Of a stretch of 64,000 nt of DNA, positions 56,147 to 64,000 are shown one piece after another. Position 1 is the stretch's first letter. Every line of letters begins with the position of its first letter. The DNA comes from Diphasiastrum complanatum. Taxonomy: Eukaryota > Streptophyta > Lycopodiopsida > Lycopodiales > Lycopodiaceae. Under the pieces are notes generated by a model. The model worked only from the letters and a program-made list of their open reading frames with translations. It was not told the DNA's origin and did not search any database. A program made the translations under genes and the position numbers. The stretch lies in assembly GCA_029204225.1 (NCBI GenBank), contig CM055097.1:39919106-39983105 (forward strand), written 5' to 3'.

Positions 56147-59100
56147 GCTCGGGCTCGGACCCGGGCCAGCAGTCGGTTCACAATCTGCTCAGACCCTGAG
56201 GGTTTGATATGGAGGGAAGGGGGGGGGGGGGGGTTAAGGTTAAACTCCTTGTTAACAACGAGTTTTTTTTTGTTAATGTGATGAGTTGTGAGGCCAAGTT
56301 AGGTAGGAAGGTGGGGGGGGCGGGGAACTGGTAGCTTTATGTAAGTTTTTTGTTTTTTTCGTTTTTTTGAGTATTCCATGGGCATTTTTTTAGTAGTTAT
56401 AGACTACAAAAGTAATAAGGCAGTTATCTAAATTGTTGAAGCAAATGGCTCTAAAATTGCGTAAATTAGATTTCACAACATGTAAAGGGTTCTTTCGGCT
56501 TTTTATCGCTAGCAATCCATTTGAACAGATCATTGGTATATTTTGTTAATAAGCACGTTAGGTTCAATTAAAAACTTAAGTTTTTTTTGGACATTGCTTA
56601 ATCATGAACCATTATACCCGCAATGATCGTTAATTGAACGAAATTTTCTTTTAAAAATTTTTCGGTTTCATTCAAAATGGATAGGGATGAAATTCATGTG
56701 AGGGGGGCAAATTAAAATCTGCCCGGCATCACTCGACAGTGATGACCCCCTGAAATTTAACCCATTGTTACAAACTTTGGGCAACAGTGTGTTGGAACTT
56801 CATCAAATAAACTGAAACAACCAAATGTGAAATCTATTCAATTAGATACAAGCCATTAATTCGTCGGTTTTTGTTGTTGCTTGGGGTAAAGCCTCCTCGT
56901 GGTGAAGGATACGACCCATAAAACTGGTGAGGCTGAATTCCTCGTGAAATTCCGTAAGGTTGTTTGTCACAATTGACAAAAAGAACTTTCGCTTTTGTGA
57001 TTGCCAAATGGGCAACCAAGAATTGGACACCTATGTCCAGGGATTCTTGGATTTTCTTGGCCAGGGTGCCGTTTTTTTTATCGAAAAAAGCGGGCACGCC
57101 AAGACGGCCCTGTAGCCTAAGATGGAAAATTCTAAAAATAAAACGAAATAAGCGGTTTTTCTCTAAGCATGAAGCTAGGGCGTACCAACACGTTAAGAAA
57201 ACTAGAACTAGAGAAGCCGGTAAAAAAATATGAGTTAATTCCCACTCATTCTTAGTGAGTTGGAATTGGTACTCTAAAGTTGGAATAAGAAATTCCCGAG
57301 AACTTCAATGGTACCGGTGGTTTTAGTCTCAATCGATTTATGTATTTTTTCATATAAGTCTGGATTTTGACGCACTTTGATCAGGAAGTGGAGGGCCTTC
57401 ATGGAGGAAGAACCTGTGGTATGGGACGCAGGCGATTCCAAATTGAAGATCTAAAACTAACTGGATTTTTTGACCGTAGTAAGGCTGTGAATCTAATTGA
57501 TGCCAAATACTATGGGTCATAAAACGGGTGTTTTGTAGGAAATTTTAGATATTGGTCAACTGAAATCTCAAATTTACAAAACCGGAAACCCGGCAAGCGA
57601 TTTCTTTATAGAAAATATATCGGTGAATTTCTTAAACATTGATTAACCCGTTTTCTTGTGATTCCTTGGAAGGTAATTTTTTATTACCTGTTGACCTTGG
57701 ACGATGTCAAAAAAATGGTTAATGGAAGCGTTTTCTAAGTTCTTTTCCTTACTTAAATCTTCAATAAGTCCTTTTTCTGATTTACAGGTTACTTCAAGTT
57801 TTTCTCAGATTTCTTCTTAGAAACGACTTCTAAGGCAAATCTTGAATGATATGCATCCCTTGGAAACTCGTGTCGTTTCCTATTAAGAGGGGGATAAGTA
57901 AAGAGTTATCAAGGAGAAACGTCTATCATAGATTCTAGGAGGGATCTAATATATGGAAAATGACGGACCTGTTTTAAGAATTAGAAACGATAGGATATTT
58001 AGATATTTCAGAAATCCTTTAAGGATTATAGTTGATATCTGGTTTGAAGATATAAGATAAGGAAATTAGAAAGCACTCTTGTGGTGGAAAAGTGGCTGAT
58101 TACAAGTCTATTGATTTGTGTCGGAACTTGGGAATTCTATTACAAGATGGTAGTTTGTTGAAACCTGTTCCTTGGTGGTGGTAATCAACTTGATCTTAGT
58201 GAGGATTGAGACCTGTGGGTTGATGCAAGGAAGGAAATTCACGCTAACAATATATTCTTTTGATTATCTCCCGGTTGAGATTTTGGTTGTGAAATAGCAC
58301 TCTTTGAGAAATCTTCTCTCTTAGAGGATAATCGAGTTACAAGATTCTTGGTTAAAATAAGTATTGTCTACAGATCAAGTGATATCTGTAGAGATATGCT
58401 ATGTAGTGAATCTTTGTATGATCATAAACCTTCTGTACAAACTTTTAATCTTGCGAATCTACAAAGTATTCCTTAAACTAAGTTATTTGCATGCATATAC
58501 TAGTCAACTATACATAGGCATATTGATGAGAATTGTATTGAGACAATTTCTCACTAGGTTATAGTAATTTCTCATTGAGAATTACTTATTGACCTAGAAT
58601 AGATTTAAAATCAGATTAAATGTGATGTTTTGGTACCACACCTAGACATTTCAATATTTTCTAAATCCGATACAGCTAACCGAGTCAGGACCGCTACTTC
58701 TAAGTTCGTTGTTTAAAATCAACAATATAACCTCTCTTATGGATATTATTGTTGAAATGTATTGCTTATAAGTCGCAACCTTTATGGGTCAAGTTTGGAT
58801 TCATTTAAAGGTTTATGTGCATAGAATACACGAGAACTTTTGGCCTTATCTTTCCCAATTGGGAAGGATAGAATGCTATCCTGGAAGACTCAGGAGAGTT
58901 GGATAGTTGTTGGTTGCCAAAGTTAGAACTTCACGTAATGAGGTTCCAGTGAATCTTAAGTTATTCTAGATTAGAACTTAAGAGTACATTCTAGACATAT
59001 TCTAGATTGGACCCTAACTTTAGAATGACACTTTGTGCCATGGCTAAAGTTAGGACATTTTAAGACTACAATCCTTATATAGGCACCGTAAGTGAGTTGC

Positions 59101-59260
59101 AAAAGTCTGCAACTTTTCTGATGGAAAGGACTTTTTGAAACAACTCATGTGTCTTCTAAGAATTGCACTCTTATGATATGGTATGGTCTCGGGAATCTGG
59201 AGAGTTGTGATTGGTGAATCATAACTCAGACTCTAGGATATACCTGATCAATAAAAGAGG
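55441..59260 (+). mobile_element. Decayed internal region of a retroelement
   Basis: Between the primer site and the integrase remnant no gag, protease or RT motif is readable. Short frames on both strands (for example minus 55444-55701, minus 56834-57097, plus 56964-57233) have no recognised domain. It contains a CT tract (56092-56144) followed by GGGCTCGGACCCGGGCC. Assignment to one element with the 59.3 kb integrase is inference from order and orientation. Confidence 0.4.
56092..56144 (+). repeat. (CT)n microsatellite
   Basis: Uninterrupted CT repeats, with no LINE tail beside it. Confidence 0.95.
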
Positions 59261-59530
59261 ACTTAGATCATGGTAAGATTACCCCAGATGAATAAACAGG
59301 ATAGTGGAATTTTGGTAATGATTGGCCATCTTACCAAATCGGCTATGTTTATTTGGGTAATGACTGCTAAAAACGCATCTGATTTTGCTCAAGTAGTTGT
59401 AGAACATCTGTTTAGACTTTATGGATTACCAAGTGACATTGTGAACGATCGCGATCCAAGGTTTACTGGTCACTTTTGGTCGGCCATATTCGCTAAACTA
59501 GTGACAACTTTTGAGCTTAAGTTCTTCTGA
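59225..59530 (+). pseudogene. Ty3/gypsy integrase core fragment
   Basis: VRLPQMNKQDSGILVMIGHL, TKSAMFIWV, ASDFAQVVVEHLFRLYGLPS, DIVNDRDPRFTGHFW. This is the rve core of plant gypsy integrases, where LTKSAHF, GLP and SDRDPRFTS are conserved. The first catalytic Asp (usually VVDRLTKSAHF) is replaced by Gly (IGHL), while the second (NDRDPRF) is kept. The catalytic Glu region is lost after a stop at 59528. Inactive. Confidence 0.82.
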
Positions 59531-60400
59531 TCATTGGTCAGACGAAAAGAACAAATCAAGTGAGGGAGAAAATGCTTCGAGCATATTTTTCCGGCGGCAA
59601 TCTCATTGGGAAGTGTATCTGACCTTGGTTGAGTTGCCTATCTAGGGTATCACGTTCTCTTATTGAGTATAGGACAAGAATCTGAAGAATTATGATTGAG
59701 AATCCTAGTTCAGATTCTAGTTATACTTGATCGTTTAAGAGAAGAATTACCTGTGTGATCACAAGATCAGATGATATATGTATTTATATTTTGATAGCAA
59801 TCTCCTCAGAGAGGAAGTTATCCTTGATGGAGATTTAGTTATTGTAAGCATTCGGCTACCGGTTATAGCCCGTTTATGCTTATACCTTCCAAGTGTTTAG
59901 CATGTGCTTTTAAGTGTAATATTCTCCTCACGAGCCTCTCAGATTGCAAGAATCAGCTTTCAGGCAGTTCAGAATCAGAGCCTCCCGGGAAAAATTGGAG
60001 AATCTAATTTAGGAGTCTAATCACATCCCTAATGACTCTACTCGCCTCGAGTGTAAGTGGAAGTCCCTCTCAATCACAAGCAAAAGACTTCCAAACCTAA
60101 ACCAAGTCGTGGCTACTGCTGCTTGCCAACTAGCTCATCTGCTCCAATTTCAGATGTGACGAATTCTCAGAAATTGGAATCATAATTATACACATGCAGC
60201 TCAATTTACGTTTCCAACTTGTCCGTGTGTGCTTCAACACTTGTGCGCGTTGGAGTGATGAAGTCTATGAAATATCACTTGCGTGTGTGCTCGTTATCAT
60301 GCTAGCTGTGAACATGTTTGTTTATTATAAACAATCAAAGATATTACACAATAGCTCTAGATTAATTTGCAAAAAAATATAGATGGTTTTGGGAACGTTT
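59531..60400. other. Spacer without recognisable gene
   Basis: Possibly more decayed retroelement. Nothing readable. Confidence 0.45.
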
Positions 60401-60476
60401 GCCTCTTATGTTTGCATTTTACAATTTTCAGAAATTCGTTGAGCAATGCTTAGGGAAAGGAGATGATGACACTCAC

Positions 60477-60801
60477 TGGGACAAAAAGGTATGAGTAGAT
60501 GGCAAACAAGGCGAGTAAAATAGCACGTTTCCCAAGAATGAAGTGTTGAGAGACTCCATAAAAGAGGCAAGTTGAAACTCCCCTCCATCTTCTGCGTGAA
60601 TCCGCATCTGATTTGCTGGATAAATTGCTGTTCCTTCCGGAAGTACTAATCCCAACTGGTCTCCACTGGTTAGTCGCTCCAAGTAATCTACCTGTTGATT
60701 GGATTTAGCCGCAAGGTAGATGCAATCTTCCGCTCTAAGTTCAGCTCCAGTGCCAGTGAGTCTTGCCTCCTCAACATTCTGATGATTGATCGAAGACATG
60801 G
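60477..60801 (-). CDS. Possible host-gene exon, unrecognised
   Basis: Minus strand. From Met at about 60801 the frame reads MSSINHQNVEEARLTGTGAE, DCIYLAAKSNQQVDYLERLT, GDQLGLVLPEGTAIYPANQM, then EDGGEFQLASFMESLN. It has balanced composition with no repeats and ends at a good 5' splice site (CCA/GTGAGT, plus-strand 60471-60476). The same open frame extends upstream to 61042. A second frame just upstream (about 60960-60820) would encode a hydrophobic, membrane-like stretch (LLIFCFVLFLLLVIFIF). I recognise no family, and I found no partner exon within the window downstream. It may be a captured exon or a fragment of a real gene. Confidence 0.35.
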
Positions 60802-61559
60802 CAGGTACTTCTGTGGCCTTGTGTAGAACACGAAAAGCGGTATGAGAAGGATGCAGGCAGCAGAAAGGGAAGCGGGGATGGGAATGGAGAAGATGAAAAT
60901 GACGAGTAGGAGAAATAAGACGAAGCAGAAGATCAGCAGATTTTTCTCGTGAGAAAGGGAGAGAAGCAAAAAGGCCTATCATCACATGTCTCGTCTCGTC
61001 TCTTATTATTACTACTAAATTAGAGCATATTAGTGCATGCATTCATGTTGCTTGAACACGTTCGATCACGCCAGCGTGTGTCAATCTTTTTCACCTGAAT
61101 TTGTGCATCCCATCAAATTTCAACTCAACTGGCCTTACTCTCCACTCCTACCCCAAAAAGAAAGTTTTGCCTCTCAAGGCCTCTAGGGATTCCATTGAAG
61201 AAGGGCCTTTGGTCAAGGGAGGTAGCCTTTATCAATATTTGGTTTGGAGAACATTTTGAAAAAAATACTATCATTTCATTTTTTTTTTTGGTAAAAGGTT
61301 AAGTTACTACTTGATATTCACAAATGTACATAAAAAACGTTCAGAGGATCAACTCAACCGAGAGAGTCCATCCCAACAAGGGGAAAATTGTACAATAAGT
61401 AGAAGGACTGTATGCATAGCACGCAAGGAGCCAGTCATGCCTAAGTACAAGAAAGTGAAGTAACTACTCAAGCAAATACATGGCAAACTGAAAACAGCTA
61501 GCAGCCGACGGAGGAGTGGAGGAACTATCAAAAACCATCTGATTTCACCTTATCCAAAG

Positions 61560-63190
61560 CTTCACATCCATATCCACCCTGCAGACATGCCAAAAGAAAA
61601 GAGAGCCTGTAGGCAAGTGAGGGGAATCTCCCAACAGAACGGTATCAACAAAGAGTTGAGGAAGGTGAATCTACCAGTTGAAAAACAAAGCAAAGTCCGC
61701 CCAAAAGTGCCTACTACAATGAAAAACCAGGTGCTCAACATACTCCTCTTGCAACTGACAAACGGACACAGGTGCTCAGTGAGGAAGGACCACTTGGCAC
61801 ATAGGGGGTGGGAATTGGTGATGATACGGTAAGCAAGGTAACAGAGCTTGCCAACATGAATAGAATGGATAGTGGCGAACCTGGCACTCCATACAGGGGC
61901 AAGGTCAAACCGGCCCCAACTGGTGTTAAAATAAGACGGAAGGAGGGAAGGGTTGGCTCTCTACGATGAGTTTCAGGATAGGATAGGAGAGAAGAGCAAT
62001 GGTGGAGAGTAATTAGGGACAATCCGAAGGCCGAGCATCGCAAGGGAAGCAAGATCAACATTCATTGATAGAAAGAGAGACTTGAGACAAAAGGTGGTCG
62101 GGAGGTACATGGATGAGCTGATGAAGGATACATGGGCTGTTAGTGGCTAGGGCGAGGCACGGGCGAGGATGCAAGAAAAACCGAGGAGAGTTTGGAGGGA
62201 ATAGAGCAGACGTCTAGATAGACTCGTCAGGTGGGAGGGGGGTCGTAGAGGACCAATGAAAGAGGGAAAAGAGGTCCGGATGGCAAGGGGCAAATTTTTG
62301 AGGATGAAGGGCCCTTTCAAATGAAATGATCCACCGAAGCTGAGAAGTTTATCAAATAAAGGAGGAGGCCATAGCAAGGGAGGGGCAACATCATCCCGGG
62401 ACAAAAAACGAAGAAGAAGAGAGTGGCAGTGCTGAGACGGGGTAGTGAGGGAATTCAAGCGACGAGAGACCAAGGATTTATTCTTCAGAAGAGGATCCGG
62501 GATCCCCAGCCCGTCATCAACAACCAGAGCGGTAACAATGGCCCCAAGGAGAAGAGGACGCATCCTCACCCGAAGAAAGCGATGAAGCAGGCGGGTAATA
62601 GCAGCAAGAAGGGCGCAAGTGCTAATAAAAATAGAAGAGAAAAAGGTAGGATAAGCGGAGAGGATATGACGGACAAGGACATAGGTAGTGAAGGACAGAT
62701 ACCCATGCTCCCAAGGTGCTAACTTAGCAATAAAGAAATTGAGGAACCAGGCAAGGCATTGGGCAGGAAAAAGGTGCAAACCAAAAGGAGTTCCCAGAAC
62801 TCGGGTGACAGTGCCATGGGAGACGATGTGGGATGCCTAGAGAGAGGGACCTGGGATGCAATAACATGAGGTTCATATTTGTCGGAATTGAGCAGGGAAG
62901 AGAAGCAATAGCGGAACTTCGAAAAGATAGTGAGGACAAAGCAAGAGAGCGTAGCGAGATGAAAGGCTCAAAATAGGGGCTTAGTTGCAATAGCAAAGAG
63001 AAGAGGGGAAAGAGAGAAGCCTTGGTGAATGCCACAATGGAGAGAAAAGTGGACATAGAGACAACCATTAAAGATGAGCTTGGAAGAAGAAGAAGAGAGG
63101 CATAGAGCATGGAAATGGGTAGAAAGAGTGGAAGGAATGCTAAGGGTTTGCTGACAATAACGAGAAATATAGTCTCGGCCTATGTGATGT
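61560..63190 (-). pseudogene. LINE D reverse transcriptase and C-terminal region
   Basis: Minus strand, across frames. IGRDYISRYCQQTLSIPST (about 63180), FNGCLYVHFSLHCGIHQGFS and LSPLLFAIATKPLF (RT block before the YADD, about 63000). The YADD itself is not seen. Then LAWFLNFFIAKLAPWEHGYL, VRHILSAYPTFFSSI, RLLHRFLRVR, VDDGLGIPDPLLKNKSLV (a hallmark after the RT), and a decayed end WSARFATIHSIHVGKLCYLA with a damaged Cys/His knuckle (about 61870-61700). Several frameshifts and the missing catalytic segment make it inactive. Confidence 0.82.
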
Positions 63191-63499
63191 ATTGGAATGT
63201 GTTGTTCAAATAGAAGAGTAGAGACATAATCTTGCTATTTGGAATGTCCTACTTTTACAGATTCCTAATGTACCTAGATAGAGTAGAACTCTTAATTCTA
63301 GCTATTGTTGCTAATTAAGATCTTTCTTCTTCTAAGGTGCAATGATCAGTTCATGATCTTTTGCTAGTTTGATTATGATAACCCTTTGTGCGGAATAACA
63401 AATAGAACAAATAACAGAAGATCTTAGAGGAACATTTAATAGGCATAATGCATTTAAAGATTATGCATCATAGTGTTTCATCACAGAGACAAGAGTTAG

Positions 63500-63720
63500 C
63501 ACACCTCTACGGATACCTTCCGTAGGGGGAGCCACATAATGCGGTAGCGAACTTCCTAATCAGAAAATGTTGGCCAAATCCCCTCAACTTTGTTTCTTGA
63601 AGAGCAATCACGATGTTACATTTGGGATAAGTGGGAAGAAGCTGAGCCAAACAGTTGCATCTTACCGGGGCATTCAAGCCCCTCACATTCCAAGTATTGA
63701 TGTTTATGGAGAAGATGCAG
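63500..63720 (-). pseudogene. LINE D AP-endonuclease N-end
   Basis: Minus strand. INTWNVRGLNAPVR (start of the EEP fold, Asn catalytic region) and NIVIALQETKLRGFG (ALQETK, catalytic Glu) with about 25 residues between, as in plant LINE endonucleases. The rest of the domain is missing. Confidence 0.82.
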
Positions 63721-64000
63721 GTGAGGAAACTTGTTGGCTGACCAAAACAAACTCCACAATGAGGGCAATTCCAGAGACAACAGTTGCCAAGATTTTAGCC
63801 CGCAAGGTCACGCTGGAGAGAGATGGATTTATTATGAGAAGAAGAAGACTTCGTCGTTCGCTTTTTTACTTTGAGTGCCAGAGCAGTGCTACCAGAGGGA
63901 GGCATTTGTGTGGCAATCCATGTTGTAGCAAGAGCAGAACAAAGAAGCTAAGGGAGACCTTGTGTAGAAGCCATAGCAGTCGAAAGAAGCCCATCCAAGG

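Larger units (their letters stand above)
61279..64000 (-). mobile_element. LINE family D (poly(A)-tailed), runs off the window
   Basis: Minus strand. Enters from the window end and finishes in a run of A (plus-strand T at 61279-61290) instead of a CT tail, so it belongs to a different LINE lineage from A-C. It holds an endonuclease start, an RT part and a C-terminal region, all with frame breaks. About 63190-63500 does not read as LINE and may be an insertion or deletion scar between endonuclease and RT. Confidence 0.8.

Noticed and set aside
56834-57233. Possible organelle-derived insertion (long overlapping frames on both strands)
   Set aside because: I could not match it to any plastid or mitochondrial gene. 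It sits inside the decayed retroelement interval and has no clear borders.

Overview
This window reads as nuclear DNA of a land plant with a large, transposon-packed genome. The signs are Ty1/copia and Ty3/gypsy pol remnants of plant type, BED-finger hAT transposases with a DUF659-like core, L1-like LINEs with (TTTC)n(CT)n or poly(A) ends, initiator-Met-tRNA type primer sites (TGGTATCAGAGC), and AT-rich spacers with dense microsatellites. No species can be named from the sequence. I found no intact host gene, rRNA gene, tRNA gene, CRISPR array or bacterial-type operon. Every recognisable coding region is part of a mobile element, and all are broken, with one possible exception, an unrecognised host-like exon near 60.5-60.8 kb.

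Layout. 0-12.4 kb is AT-rich spacer with tandem duplications, a hairpin-ended element carrying a nested MITE (2.59-3.57 kb) and a possible LTR (about 4.6-4.95 kb). 12.4-13.3 kb is a LINE 3' tail joined through a CT tract to the 5' end of another LINE. 16.2-18.2 kb is a minus-strand copia pol remnant with an LTR followed by a second primer-binding site. 18.3-22.07 kb is LINE family A (minus strand), which has lost its reverse-transcriptase core. 22.1-25.1 kb is hAT copy 1, which has lost its catalytic core. 25.1-28.0 kb is a chain of short palindrome-armed elements separated by (TA)n runs. 29.2-32.95 kb is a mosaic of hAT, copia, an accessory-ORF element and gypsy. 36.0-37.85 kb is LINE family B. 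39.6-43.86 kb holds an accessory ORF facing a multi-exon hAT transposase (copy 2). 43.87-47.58 kb is a train of three LINEs joined at CT tracts. 47.6-48.9 kb is a GACGCGTCC-armed compound repeat with a possible SINE. 51-55 kb has four local tandem duplications and an AACCGT foldback element. 55.4-59.5 kb is a decayed Ty3-like element. 61.3-64.0 kb is a poly(A) LINE that runs off the window.

Three signals deserve attention. (1) Three broken copies, taken together, suggest one transposon family with two convergent genes (a hAT transposase and a small charged coiled-coil protein) and ends studded with GGTACC/GGATCC palindromes that abut (TA)n microsatellites. (2) The CT-tailed LINEs share a 3' stem-loop whose stem is kept by paired base changes, and their 5' junctions repeatedly fall in CT tracts, as expected of microsatellite-directed insertion. 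(3) Several unrelated short repeats share one design: arms packed with small hairpins built on a family-specific word (GGTACC, GACGCGTCC, TTCGAACCGG, AACCGT, GGGCCCTTTTTG) around an AT-rich, minisatellite or cargo centre.
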